A stretch of DNA of 64,000 nt. It comes from Fodinibius salsisoli (GTDB lineage: Bacteria; Bacteroidota; Rhodothermia; Balneolales; Balneolaceae). The notes under the pieces are model-generated. The model was not told the origin of the DNA. It saw only the letters and a program-made list of their open reading frames with translations, and made no database searches. The DNA lies in assembly GCF_026229185.1 (NCBI RefSeq), contig NZ_JAGGJA010000007.1, positions 62,001 to 126,000 on the forward strand, written 5' to 3'. A program made the position numbers and the translations under genes. This document shows positions 30,425 to 39,707 of the stretch, one piece after another. How positions within the stretch are numbered: the first letter of the stretch is position 1; the number at the start of each line of letters is the position of its first letter.

Positions 30425-31788
30425 TAGACATACAGAAAAAACATATTGTCGTTATTGGTGCCGCCCGTAGTGGGCTGGCCGCTGCTTCGCTGTTGAAGCA
30501 GAACGGAGGAGGTGTATTTGTGACAGATAGTGGAGAAATTAAACCGCCCGTCAAGGAGGCGTTAACAGTACAGGGTATCCCCTTTGAAGAAAACGGACAC
30601 ACCGAGCAGGCACAGCAAGGAGACTTTGCCGTTGTGAGTCCAGGTGTACCAACTGAAGCTCCTCTTGTTCAACATTATTTAAACGCTGGACAGGGAGTAT
30701 TCTCAGAGATCGAGATAGCCAGCTGGTTTAATGACAATCCCATTGTGGCCGTAACCGGAAGTAATGGGAAAACTACCGTCACCCACTGGCTGGACCACAC
30801 CTGGACACTGGCTAATCGTCCCCACCAGACGGCTGGCAATATTGGTTTTGCTTTTTCCGATGCCGTCAAAAAGAAGGAGTCTCATTCCGACATGCTACTG
30901 GAAATAAGCAGCTTTCAGCTGGATCATATCAGGGACTTCCACCCTCGGGTGAGTCTTTTGTTAAATGTTACCCCCGACCATCTGGATCGGTATGATAACG
31001 ATTTTTCAAAATACGCAGCTGCCAAATTTCGGATTACTGAAAACCAGTCCAGCAAAGATTGGCTGATCTATAACTATGATGATCCCCTGATTAAGCAGCA
31101 TGTAGAATCTTTGAATCAACAAAATATCGCTCCACAGCTTCTGGCTTTTTCCAATAACAAGGAGTTGGTCGAAGCAGATGGGGCTTTTGTTCGAGACGAT
31201 CACATTATACTCAAACTTAACAAAGAAGAAGAGGTTTTAATGCCTACGAGAGATGTAAAACTTTCAGGCAAGCACAATTTAAACAATGGCTTAGCTACCG
31301 CACTGGCCGCTCGTGCTTCCGAAATAAAAAACGATATTATCCGAGAAAGCCTCAGCACCTTCGAAGGGGTTGAACATCGTTTGGAACATGTACGGACGGT
31401 CAAAGGGGTGAAGTATGTCAATGACAGTAAAGCCACCAACATCAATGCCGTGTGGTACGCCCTGGATAGCTTTAACGTGCCCCTCACGCTTATTTTGGGC
31501 GGTCGGGACAAAGGAAATGATTACAGTAAGCTGGCAGATCAGATCCGGGAGAAAGTCCATACTATCATCGCTATCGGGGAAGCTAAACCACTGATTGAAG
31601 AACAACTCAAGTCCGTTGTACCCCATTTCAAGACTGCGGCAACGATGAACGAAGCCGTACGGATTGGAAAGCAGCAGGCCAAGCGTGGTGAAACCGTTCT
31701 GCTAAGCCCTGCCTGTTCTTCTTTTGATATGTACGACAACTATAAACACCGAGGCAACGAATTTAAGAAAGCTGTTAATCGATTATAG
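30421..31788 (+). CDS. murD: UDP-MurNAc-L-alanine:D-glutamate ligase
   Basis: Adds D-Glu to UDP-MurNAc-L-Ala. The 455 residues show the Mur domain 1 fold (HIVVIGAARSGLAAASLL), the ATP loop VAVTGSNGKTTVTHW, LLEISSFQLDHI, LLNVTPDHLDRYDN, NDSKATNINAVWYAL, LILGGRDKGNDY and LLSPACSSFDMYDNYKHRG. Every expected motif is present. It overlaps mraY by 4 bases (ATGA). A long imperfect hairpin, not a gene, follows before ftsW. Confidence 0.96.
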   Translation: MIDIQKKHIVVIGAARSGLAAASLLKQNGGGVFVTDSGEIKPPVKEALTVQGIPFEENGHTEQAQQGDFAVVSPGVPTEAPLVQHYLNAGQGVFSEIEIASWFNDNPIVAVTGSNGKTTVTHWLDHTWTLANRPHQTAGNIGFAFSDAVKKKESHSDMLLEISSFQLDHIRDFHPRVSLLLNVTPDHLDRYDNDFSKYAAAKFRITENQSSKDWLIYNYDDPLIKQHVESLNQQNIAPQLLAFSNNKELVEADGAFVRDDHIILKLNKEEEVLMPTRDVKLSGKHNLNNGLATALAARASEIKNDIIRESLSTFEGVEHRLEHVRTVKGVKYVNDSKATNINAVWYALDSFNVPLTLILGGRDKGNDYSKLADQIREKVHTIIAIGEAKPLIEEQLKSVVPHFKTAATMNEAVRIGKQQAKRGETVLLSPACSSFDMYDNYKHRGNEFKKAVNRL

Positions 31789-31800
31789 ATGAAGCTACTC

Positions 31801-31861
31801 AGCTTTCAGTTTTCGGCTACCCAGTGTAAACCGGGATAGCCGAAAGCTGAAGACTGAAAAG
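31801..31861. repeat. Long imperfect palindrome between murD and ftsW
   Basis: TTTCGGCTA (31811-31819) pairs with TAGCCGAAA (31837-31845), extended by CCC/GGG inside and by CTTTCAGT (31803-31810) with ACTGAAAAG (31853-31861) outside. It has no T tract and sits in an otherwise tight operon, which suggests an intergenic palindromic repeat or an mRNA processing site. Confidence 0.65.
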
Positions 31862-31870
31862 AACTAAATT

Positions 31871-33061
31871 ATGCTATACACAACGCCAAATAAAAATATC
31901 TCATCCGTAATGGGCACCAGCCCGGATGAAATTGATACACCTGCCCAAGGCAGTGATCGGGTACTCCTTGTATCTGTTATTATCCTGATGATCTTTGGCA
32001 GCCTTGCGGTGTATTCCTCGATTGCATTCTTTGCTGAAAGCAACCAGACCTCGGCCGGCAGTTTGGTGATCAGCCACTTGGTAAAGCTGAGCATTGCTTT
32101 CCTGGGTATGCTAATCGCCTCTAAAATAAATTATCACACCCTCGCTAAGTTTAGTCGCCTGGGAATGGTCGTAAGTTGGGTACTGCTGATTGGCGTATTT
32201 TTCTTTGGAGCAGAAGTATTTGGAGCACGCCGCTCACTGAGTATTGGCGGATTTTCATTCCAGCCCTCTTCCCTGGCTACGGTAGCACTACTCATCCATA
32301 TTGCCGTACTCGTCGATGAAAAGCAGGACTATATCAAAGATTTCAAGCGGGCTTTCCTGCCCATTATGTTCTGGGTGGTCATTACGTGTGGACTTATTGG
32401 CATCGAAGATTTCAGTAGCGCAGCAGTGCTCATGGGACTCTCCATGCTCGTGATGTTTGTCGGGCGTGTCAGCACTCTGCAGTTGGGCTCTTTATTGATT
32501 ATCGGATTGTTGGGAGCTTCCGTCCTGATCTGGCAATCACCCGAGCGGCAGAGCCGAATCGACCACTATATCGACCAGGTTGTTCAGGTTAAAAGCGACG
32601 AATTTAATGTGGCGGAAGGATACCAGGCTCAACAAGCGCATATTGCTATCGCCCAGGGCGAGATATTTGGCGTAGGAATTGGAAAAAGTACGCAACGCGA
32701 TTTCTTGCCTGCCCCCTATAACGACTTCATTTTTGCCATCATCGCAGAAGAGTATGGCTTTGTTGGATCTGTTGCCCTGCTGCTCCTTTTTACCCTCATC
32801 CTGTTTCGAGGTATTGCTAAAATCGCTAAAAATGCACCTGATACACTTGGCATGCTTATGGCCGTTGGGTGTACCCTGACGATTGCACTTTACGGATTTG
32901 TGAATGCTGGTGTAGCAAGCGGCTTATTACCCGTAACCGGTTTACCCATGCCCTTTGTGAGCTATGGCGGGACCAGCACTCTTTTTTCAGGACTGATGAT
33001 CGGAATTTTATTGAATATTTCTAAACACAGCAGCGGGAAAAACGCAGTCTTTTATGCATAA
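31871..33061 (+). CDS. ftsW: SEDS-family septal glycosyltransferase FtsW
   Basis: A polytopic SEDS protein that polymerises glycan strands with FtsI. The 396 residues form about ten transmembrane segments after a ~35-residue cytosolic tail. Family signs include GARRSLSIGGFSFQPSSLATVALL, AEEYGFVGSVALLLLF and the C-terminal TGLPMPFVSYGGTSTLFSG. FtsW rather than RodA is inferred from its place between murD and murG. An ATG at 31910 is a possible shorter start. Its end overlaps murG by 8 bases. Confidence 0.94.
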   Translation: MLYTTPNKNISSVMGTSPDEIDTPAQGSDRVLLVSVIILMIFGSLAVYSSIAFFAESNQTSAGSLVISHLVKLSIAFLGMLIASKINYHTLAKFSRLGMVVSWVLLIGVFFFGAEVFGARRSLSIGGFSFQPSSLATVALLIHIAVLVDEKQDYIKDFKRAFLPIMFWVVITCGLIGIEDFSSAAVLMGLSMLVMFVGRVSTLQLGSLLIIGLLGASVLIWQSPERQSRIDHYIDQVVQVKSDEFNVAEGYQAQQAHIAIAQGEIFGVGIGKSTQRDFLPAPYNDFIFAIIAEEYGFVGSVALLLLFTLILFRGIAKIAKNAPDTLGMLMAVGCTLTIALYGFVNAGVASGLLPVTGLPMPFVSYGGTSTLFSGLMIGILLNISKHSSGKNAVFYA

Positions 33062-34220
33062 AGCCGAAACAGACATATCACCCAAGCCCGTTTCTGGCGG
33101 TACTACTGCAGGGCAGCTCCGTGTACTTATTGCTGCCGGTGGCACCGGTGGACATGTATACCCCGCTATTGCTATTGCCGATGCACTGCAGGCAGAATAT
33201 GCTGATAGCGAAATCCTTTTTGTTGGCACCAAAGATCATATGGAATGGGAAACCGTACCTCGTGCAGGATACGATATAACCAGCATCTGGATTAGCGGCT
33301 TTCATCGCCGGTTGACGGCTAAGAATCTCTTATTTCCGGTTAAACTGGGTACAAGTCTGGTTCAGAGCCTTAGAATCATTAACAAGTTTAAGCCAGACGT
33401 TGTGGTTTCTTGTGGCGGATATGCTGCGGGACCGGTGGGGTGGGTAGCTGCTAAGAAAGGGGTCCCCTTGGTCGTACAGGAACAAAATAGCTTTCCGGGG
33501 GTCACCAATCGCCTGCTGGGCAAAAGCGCTGAACGTATTTTTACGGCTTTTGAAGAAGCAGAAAACTTTTTCCCAAAAGGGAAAATCGTATTAGCTGGTA
33601 ATCCCACGAGAAATTCGTTGACAGAAGCAAACCAGCAACAAGCACTGCAGGCATTCAACTTTGATGAAAAGCATGCTACCCTTTTGATATTGGGTGGCAG
33701 TGGCGGTGCCAAAAGCATCAATGAAGCGATGAAAAGGCATATTACTTCGCTCCATGATGATCAGCAGCTTCAGATCATCTGGCAATGTGGACAGCGCTAT
33801 TACGACCGACTCCGCGAAGATATTGATCCTGCTAAATATGACAACTTAATTTTAACTGACTTCCTCCACAATATGCCGGAGGCTTATGCTGCAGCTGACC
33901 TGGTGATTAGCCGGGCGGGAGCTTTATCTTGCTCTGAGTTAGCCCTTACGGGCAAACCGAGCATCCTGGTGCCTTCTCCGAACGTGGCGGGCGATCATCA
34001 AACGAAGAACGCGCAGTCAATGGTGCATGAAGGAGCCGCAGAACTGGCCAAAGATGATGAGCTGGATGAGACCCTTGCCGAACTTGTTGACACATTGATT
34101 AATGATCAACAACGACTGCAGAAAATGCAACAGGCAGCTTTAACATTAGCTCGGCCGGAAGCCGCTCAAACCATCGCAAAAGAAATCATAACACTGATAC
34201 AGACCGATAGTAAACGTTAA
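33054..34220 (+). CDS. murG: Undecaprenyldiphospho-muramoylpentapeptide beta-N-acetylglucosaminyltransferase
   Basis: Adds GlcNAc to lipid I to form lipid II. A GT-B enzyme of 388 residues, with the N-terminal glycine loop LIAAGGTGGHVYPAIAIA, HRRLTAKNLLFPVK, VVSCGGYAAGPVGWVA, VQEQNSFPGVTNRLL, LILGGSGGAKSINEA, and the donor-binding ISRAGALSCSELALTGKPSI and AGDHQTKNAQ. About 25 residues precede the usual start of the family, so the true start may lie further in, after the ftsW overlap. Confidence 0.96.
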   Translation: MHKAETDISPKPVSGGTTAGQLRVLIAAGGTGGHVYPAIAIADALQAEYADSEILFVGTKDHMEWETVPRAGYDITSIWISGFHRRLTAKNLLFPVKLGTSLVQSLRIINKFKPDVVVSCGGYAAGPVGWVAAKKGVPLVVQEQNSFPGVTNRLLGKSAERIFTAFEEAENFFPKGKIVLAGNPTRNSLTEANQQQALQAFNFDEKHATLLILGGSGGAKSINEAMKRHITSLHDDQQLQIIWQCGQRYYDRLREDIDPAKYDNLILTDFLHNMPEAYAAADLVISRAGALSCSELALTGKPSILVPSPNVAGDHQTKNAQSMVHEGAAELAKDDELDETLAELVDTLINDQQRLQKMQQAALTLARPEAAQTIAKEIITLIQTDSKR

Positions 34221-34258
34221 TCATAACTTTAAATAGAGCAGAAAAATAAACCCAAGCT

Positions 34259-34331
34259 TGTCATCCTGAATTTATTTCAGGATCTCATTGATCCTGCTGT
34301 AAATAGATGCTGAAACAGGTTTAGCATGACA
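34259..34331. repeat. TGTCATCCTGA-type intergenic repeat between murG and murC
   Basis: A 73-base element bounded by TGTCAT (34259) and ATGACA (to 34331), with internal TCCTGAA / TTCAGGA arms (34263-34269 and 34276-34282). This type of short, dispersed palindromic element is common between genes in Bacteroidota genomes. Copy number here cannot be judged from one window. Confidence 0.6.
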
Positions 34332-34347
34332 TAGAAGAAGACAACAA

Positions 34348-35772
34348 ATGAGTAAACAGATTCAAACACAGCCCATATTCGGAAGAACCCGCCATATTCA
34401 TATGGTTGGTATCGGGGGGATTGGTATGAGCGGTATGGCCGAGATTTTACTGCAAAAAGGCTATACCATATCCGGTTCGGATGCCAATAGGGGCGAAACC
34501 ATAGAACGCCTGCAAGAACTGGGGGCCGATATCAAAATTGGTCATGATGAGCAAAACATTGCGGGATGTGATGTGGTCGTTTATACCAGCGCTGTCAAGG
34601 CCGAAGAGAATATTGAAACCAAGGCCGCCCTTGAGCAAGGTATTCCCGTAATCAAACGAGCGGAAATGCTTGCTGAACTGATGCGCATGAAATATGGCGT
34701 AGGCGTGGCTGGCACGCACGGTAAAACAACCACTACAACCATGATTGGACACGTCATTCAGGATGGCAGCTTTGATCCGACCATTATGGTAGGCGGCAAG
34801 GTGCACAGTTTTTCCAAAACCAACGCCGTGGTTGGCAAAGGCGACATCATTGTGGTAGAAGCAGATGAATTTGATCGCACGTTCCTGCGGCTACGCCCCT
34901 CGCTGGCCGTAATCACCAATATTGAAGCCGAGCATCTGGATATTTATGACAACCTCGAAGATGTCAAAGATGCCTTTATAGAGTTTGCCAATAAAGTGCC
35001 CTTTTACGGAACCGTGGCGCTTTGCCTGGACGATCCCAATGTACGAAGTATTATACCGTCCATCGATCGAAGAACCATTACGTATGGACTTACACCACAA
35101 GCCCAGGTAAGAGGCGTAAATATCACAGCCGACCATTTTGACAGCAGGTTCACGGTGCTGTATGAAGGTGAGGAGCTCGGAAGTATCACCCTGCGGGCGC
35201 CGGGCGAACATAATGTTAAAAATGCGCTTGCGGCTGTAGCAGTAGGACTGGAGTTGGATATAGATTTCAAAGACATCAAGTCCGGGCTGGAACGATTCCA
35301 GGGTGTTTTTCGACGCTTCCAGCTTAAGATGGAGAAAGATGATGTGATGGTGATTGATGATTATGCTCACCATCCTACCGAGGTACAAGCGACGCTTAGC
35401 GCTGCTCGCAACGGCTGGAAAGACCGGCGTCTGGTAGCGGTATTTCAACCGCACCTGTTTTCCCGGACGCAGGAACTGTATAAGGATTTTGGTCTCTCCT
35501 TCTTTGATGCTGAAGTGTGTGTCGTCACCGATGTGTATCCTTCGCGAGAAGAACCGATTGAGGGCGTGACCGGAAAACTTGTTGCAGATACAGCTAAAGA
35601 ATATGGGCACCGGCAAGTGCATTATGTAGAAAACAAAGAAGAACTCCCGGCTAAACTGAAAAAAATAGTTGAACCCGGTGACGTAATTATCACAATGGGC
35701 GCCGGCGATATTTATAAATATGGCGAAGCCTTTGTGGATGAATTAGAGAACGAAATAGAAAAATTGAAATAG
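34348..35772 (+). CDS. murC: UDP-N-acetylmuramate:L-alanine ligase
   Basis: Adds the first residue of the stem peptide. The 474 residues carry HMVGIGGIGMSGMAEILL, the ATP loop VAGTHGKTTTTTMIG, VVEADEFDRTFL, NIEAEHLDIYDN, APGEHNVKNALAA, GVFRRFQ, VIDDYAHHPTEVQATL and FQPHLFSRTQEL, all diagnostic of MurC. It is separated from murG by 127 bases holding a dispersed repeat, so it may also be expressed from an additional promoter. Confidence 0.97.
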   Translation: MSKQIQTQPIFGRTRHIHMVGIGGIGMSGMAEILLQKGYTISGSDANRGETIERLQELGADIKIGHDEQNIAGCDVVVYTSAVKAEENIETKAALEQGIPVIKRAEMLAELMRMKYGVGVAGTHGKTTTTTMIGHVIQDGSFDPTIMVGGKVHSFSKTNAVVGKGDIIVVEADEFDRTFLRLRPSLAVITNIEAEHLDIYDNLEDVKDAFIEFANKVPFYGTVALCLDDPNVRSIIPSIDRRTITYGLTPQAQVRGVNITADHFDSRFTVLYEGEELGSITLRAPGEHNVKNALAAVAVGLELDIDFKDIKSGLERFQGVFRRFQLKMEKDDVMVIDDYAHHPTEVQATLSAARNGWKDRRLVAVFQPHLFSRTQELYKDFGLSFFDAEVCVVTDVYPSREEPIEGVTGKLVADTAKEYGHRQVHYVENKEELPAKLKKIVEPGDVIITMGAGDIYKYGEAFVDELENEIEKLK

Positions 35773-35817
35773 TGCAGGCAATATCTGAAATAAGTTCAGA
35801 GCGGATTCAACCATTTT

Positions 35818-36573
35818 ATGACAAAAAAGAAATCAAATAACACTACCAAAAAGTCCGGCAGCGACATCAGTCCACTGCCCTGGATTGCAGGCGCCCTGCT
35901 GATCCTCGGCTGTGCCGTCGTAGCTGGCTTTTACTGGACTTCCACCATGAAAGTACAGGAAGTCTACTATGAGGGTAACCGGCTTGTTGCGGAAGAAGAA
36001 CTTCGGTCCATTGACATTCCAACCGGTACCCACCCAGATAGCCTGAACACGCTGCAGATCATCGAACAGTTTGAAGCTATCCCCTATATCGACCAGGCCG
36101 CTATCAATGTGGAACCCAGTGGCAATGTTACTATCCGCATTACCGAACGGCAACCCATTGCCATGCTTGCCGAGGGTAGTCGTAAAGCCTATGTCGATAA
36201 AGAGGGTATTCGCCTGCCGGTTACCCTGGGCGAAGGCGTCAACGTGCCACTTGTATATGGATTTAGCACCCGGCCTATTGGCGATACGCTGAAAAGTGCC
36301 GGTTTTAAAGCAACGGCTGACTTCCTGGTTCAGCTCAGGAACAAATCGGTCAGTGATGCCACTATCAGTGAAGTAGCCTGGACCGATGACGGCATTGTAG
36401 CACTGACCAACCAGAATGGAGTAAAGCTGATTTTCGGCAAAGAAGATTTTGCAACCCGGCTGCGCAACTGGGAGGCTTTTTATGCAAAAGTCATAAAACA
36501 GAAAGGAATAGAAAGTATGCGATCGATCGACATGAGATTTCAAGGACAGATCGTGACGCGTGAAAAAGAATAA
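35818..36573 (+). CDS. ftsQ: Cell division protein FtsQ/DivIB
   Basis: A bitopic division protein that links the FtsB/FtsL complex with septal synthesis. The 251 residues have a basic cytosolic N-terminus (KKKSNNTTKKSG), a transmembrane segment at about 22-42, a POTRA-like domain beginning VQEVYYEGNRLVAEEELRS, and a beta domain ending in DMRFQGQIVTREKE. Identification is by topology, the POTRA pattern and position between murC and ftsA. Confidence 0.9.
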   Translation: MTKKKSNNTTKKSGSDISPLPWIAGALLILGCAVVAGFYWTSTMKVQEVYYEGNRLVAEEELRSIDIPTGTHPDSLNTLQIIEQFEAIPYIDQAAINVEPSGNVTIRITERQPIAMLAEGSRKAYVDKEGIRLPVTLGEGVNVPLVYGFSTRPIGDTLKSAGFKATADFLVQLRNKSVSDATISEVAWTDDGIVALTNQNGVKLIFGKEDFATRLRNWEAFYAKVIKQKGIESMRSIDMRFQGQIVTREKE

Positions 36574-36599
36574 TCACATAACCATACGTGGATAACATT

Positions 36600-37865
36600 A
36601 TGGAAGAGCAAGAAGATAGAATTGTAGTTGGATTAGATATTGGCACAACCAAAGTGTGTGCTATTGTCGCCTCAATTGATCCACAGGATCGCATCCACAT
36701 TTTGGGGGTCGGCAAAGCGCCCAGCGATGGACTTAACCGGGGCGTGGTCGTCAATATCGATAAAACCGTAAATGCCATCCAAACGGCCATTGAACAGGCC
36801 CAACTGGCTTCTGGCATTGAGGTAAATTCGGTCAATGTTGGTATTGCAGGCGACCATATCCGCAGTATGCGCAGTAAAGGCGTCATCACGATTAATAATA
36901 AGGATAATGAAATTACCGTTGACGATGTGGAACGCCTGCTGGAAGACTGCCAGCGGATTATGCTGCCTACGGACCAACAAATTATCCACGTTATTCCACA
37001 GGAATTTGTGGTTGACGGCCAGGATGGCATCAGCGACCCGGTGGGGATGAGCGGCATGCGCATGGAGGCAGAAGTTCACATTATTACCGGACTCGTTTCT
37101 GCGGCCAAGAATATTTACCGCTGTGTAGAACGCGCAGGCTACCAGGTAGCGGATATTATCCTGGAACCCCTCGCCTCTTCCTATGCCGTGCTGGATGAGG
37201 AAGAGAAAGAAGCCGGCGTGGTGCTGGTCGATATTGGCGGTGGGACGACAGATGTCGCCATCTTCCAGGATAACACCATTCGCCACACGGCCGTCATCGC
37301 CATTGCCGGCAAGAAGGTGACCGATGATATCCGAATGGGTCTGAGCGTGTTAGACGACCAGGCGGAGAAACTGAAATGTAACCATGGTGAGGCTTATATC
37401 GATCTAATCGAAGATGATGAAGCCATCACCGTTCCGGGTATTGCCGGGCGGCCCCCGAAAGAAATTACGAAAAGTATTTTAGGCAAGATCATCCAGGCAC
37501 GGATGGAAGAGATCCTGGAAATCGTAGCCATCGAAGTGAAACGAAGCGGCTACGCTGATGCGCTCAGTGCCGGCGTGGTGCTTAGCGGCGGTGGCTCACT
37601 GATCAAGAATGTGTGTCCCCTGGCCAACGAAGTACTCGGCATGGATGCCAAAGTGGGCAAACCGCTTGGGCTCAGCGGCGGACTCACGGATGAGGTCAAT
37701 AATCCGATCTATGCCACCGGAGTGGGGCTGGTAATGCATGCCATCAAGACGGGCAGCGGCCCCCAAAACGAAGCTATTATACCATCATCTACCAAAGGAT
37801 CCAGCGTAGAGAAAGTCATGGAGCGGCTTGCTGACCGCATGAAAAGCTGGTTCAAAGAACTTTAA
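36600..37865 (+). CDS. ftsA: Cell division protein FtsA
   Basis: An actin-like ATPase that tethers FtsZ to the membrane. The ATP site parts are VVGLDIGTTKVCAIVAS at the start, VLVDIGGGTTDVAIF in the middle and GVVLSGGGSLIKN toward the end. The SHS2 (1C) subdomain follows the first block. The C-terminus VMERLADRMKSWFKEL is the amphipathic membrane-targeting helix. I prefer the ATG at 36600 (421 aa) over the GTG at 36588, which adds four residues. Confidence 0.96.
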   Translation: MEEQEDRIVVGLDIGTTKVCAIVASIDPQDRIHILGVGKAPSDGLNRGVVVNIDKTVNAIQTAIEQAQLASGIEVNSVNVGIAGDHIRSMRSKGVITINNKDNEITVDDVERLLEDCQRIMLPTDQQIIHVIPQEFVVDGQDGISDPVGMSGMRMEAEVHIITGLVSAAKNIYRCVERAGYQVADIILEPLASSYAVLDEEEKEAGVVLVDIGGGTTDVAIFQDNTIRHTAVIAIAGKKVTDDIRMGLSVLDDQAEKLKCNHGEAYIDLIEDDEAITVPGIAGRPPKEITKSILGKIIQARMEEILEIVAIEVKRSGYADALSAGVVLSGGGSLIKNVCPLANEVLGMDAKVGKPLGLSGGLTDEVNNPIYATGVGLVMHAIKTGSGPQNEAIIPSSTKGSSVEKVMERLADRMKSWFKEL

Positions 37866-37929
37866 ATAGTAAGCTCAGCAATCAAGCGATAAAAAATAAA
37901 CACAAAGCAATCTAAACAAGGAGTCAATT

Positions 37930-39279
37930 ATGAGTAACCTTAACTCTCGTTTCAGTTTTGACATCGACAGTCAAGACAATGCGAAAATAAAAGTAGTGGG
38001 TGTTGGAGGCGGCGGAGGTAATGCCGTCAATAACATGATCCACAAGGGTCTGACCAGTGTAGAGTATATTGCTCTTAACACGGATGCGCAGGCGCTTAAA
38101 AACAGTATGGCGGATATTACCATCCAGGTTGGAGCAAATCTGACCAATGGACTGGGAGCCGGTGCACGTCCCGAAATCGGGCGTGAAGCCGTGGAAGAAA
38201 ATAGACATGAAATTGAAGAAGCCATCGAAGGCGCCGATATGGTCTTCGTGACGGCCGGCATGGGCGGCGGTACCGGAACCGGGGGTGCGCCCGTAGTCTC
38301 AGGTATTGCCAAACGCAAAGGCATCCTGACGGTTGGTATTATCACCACGCCCTTTGAGTGTGAGGGGCCCAAGCGGATGAAATATGCCCGCGAAGGGATC
38401 ACCGAACTCAAAAAGAACAGCGACACCGTTATCGTGATTCCCAATGAGCGACTGATGGACATCGCGGATGAAGACACGACCCTTCTGGAAGCCTTTGAGC
38501 AGGCCAACCAGGTGCTTTATAATGCCACGCGCGGCATTTCGGACCTCATCCTGATGCCCGGCCTCATCAACCTTGACTTTGCCGATGTGCGTACGACCAT
38601 GCTCGACGGTGGAGCGGCCATCATGGGTGCGGCTTATTCTACCGGTGAAGATCGTGCTGAAATTGCCGCTCGGGAAGCCATTAACTCTCCCCTGTTAGAC
38701 GGCGTCAGCATCCGCGGGGCCCGTAACGTACTGGTGAATATTTCATCCGGGGCCAACCTCGGCATGAAGGAGACCACCACCGCAACCAGCATTATTCAAC
38801 AGGAAGCGGGTGAAGATGCGGAGATCATCCTGGGTACGGTACTGGATGAAAGCTTTGACGATGAACTCCGGGTTACGGTTATTGCCACCGGTTTTGATCT
38901 CGCTAAAAGCCAAAGGGAAGCACGTGTTGCTCCCAACAAGAAAAAGAATCAGAGTAAGCCCGAAGAGAAGTCGGCTTCTGATGGTCTTAAGATGCCTACG
39001 ACCAAAGATGTCACCGGGCAGACACGGTATCCGAAATCCGGAGATGAACCGTATTACAAAGGCGAGAAAAACCTCAAGCATATGGATCAGCCGGCTATCC
39101 ATCGCCGTGGACTGAAGAATATTCGATCCATGAAGCAAGAAAATGAGGAGGAAAACGCCAGCCAGAATGAACAATCTACCCAGCAGAAGAAAGGCGAAGA
39201 GTTACTCAACAATCGCCGTGAACGGATAGATAAAAGTGATTCTGATCAGCCGGCATTCCTGCGTAAAATTATGGATTAA
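37930..39279 (+). CDS. ftsZ: Cell division GTPase FtsZ
   Basis: A tubulin-like GTPase forming the Z ring. The 449 residues have the GTP-binding start KVVGVGGGGGNAVNNMI, the tubulin signature GGGTGTG at 112-118, the T7 loop NLDFADVRTTM with catalytic Asp, and a long charged linker (about residues 325-435). The C-terminal binding peptide is QPAFLRKIMD, which contacts FtsA. A strong ribosome site AAGGAG (37918-37923) lies 6 bases before the ATG, consistent with high expression. Confidence 0.98.
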   Translation: MSNLNSRFSFDIDSQDNAKIKVVGVGGGGGNAVNNMIHKGLTSVEYIALNTDAQALKNSMADITIQVGANLTNGLGAGARPEIGREAVEENRHEIEEAIEGADMVFVTAGMGGGTGTGGAPVVSGIAKRKGILTVGIITTPFECEGPKRMKYAREGITELKKNSDTVIVIPNERLMDIADEDTTLLEAFEQANQVLYNATRGISDLILMPGLINLDFADVRTTMLDGGAAIMGAAYSTGEDRAEIAAREAINSPLLDGVSIRGARNVLVNISSGANLGMKETTTATSIIQQEAGEDAEIILGTVLDESFDDELRVTVIATGFDLAKSQREARVAPNKKKNQSKPEEKSASDGLKMPTTKDVTGQTRYPKSGDEPYYKGEKNLKHMDQPAIHRRGLKNIRSMKQENEEENASQNEQSTQQKKGEELLNNRRERIDKSDSDQPAFLRKIMD

Positions 39280-39352
39280 CCAGAGCTGATTGTGAATAAC
39301 ATTTGATTGCTTTGCTTTAACAACAAAAGCTGATACTCATATCAGTTTCCCC

Positions 39353-39371
39353 ATCCCGCCGTGTGCGGGAT
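39353..39371 (+). other. Hairpin 3' of ftsZ
   Basis: ATCCCGC (39353-39359) pairs with GCGGGAT (39365-39371) around CGTGT. It has no T tract and precedes the main terminator by 16 bases, so it may be a 3' stability element. Confidence 0.5.
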
Positions 39372-39386
39372 AGATTGCTAAACTAA

Positions 39387-39420
39387 AGAGGGAGTCCTTT
39401 GATCGGGACTCCCTTTCTTT
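39387..39420 (+). terminator. Terminator of the dcw cluster
   Basis: AGGGAGTCC (39389-39397) pairs with GGACTCCCT (39406-39414) around an 8-base loop, with T-rich sequence after. It lies about 110 bases after the ftsZ stop. Confidence 0.88.
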
Positions 39421-39707
39421 ATTTCCTCCTCCCCCTGTTCCCTATTCTATCGGTTCCGGCAGCAGTCAGTCCCAGCTCCAAAGGCTCTTGAGTAGAAACT
39501 TTCGGTAATTGCTTCTCAAATAACTTAAAGCCTGGGTTCTTAAGAATGAGTTTTCCATGCGTGGCCCAATATAAGGTAGGCTTACAGATCAAGATTTATT
39601 TGAAATGGCTGAATAAGTAACTGGTGGGCAGTCCTGTGAAATGGGGCTCTATTCCACAGGGTCAGCGGCGGATTGATATTCCCCTTTTAAAGGCGTTAGG
39701 TGGTTGG
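39421..39707. other. Intergenic region downstream of the dcw terminator
   Basis: No gene seen. It contains an imperfect hairpin, CCTGTG (39633-39638) with CACAGG (39655-39660). Together with 39280-39420 this makes a 428-base non-coding gap. Confidence 0.5.
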
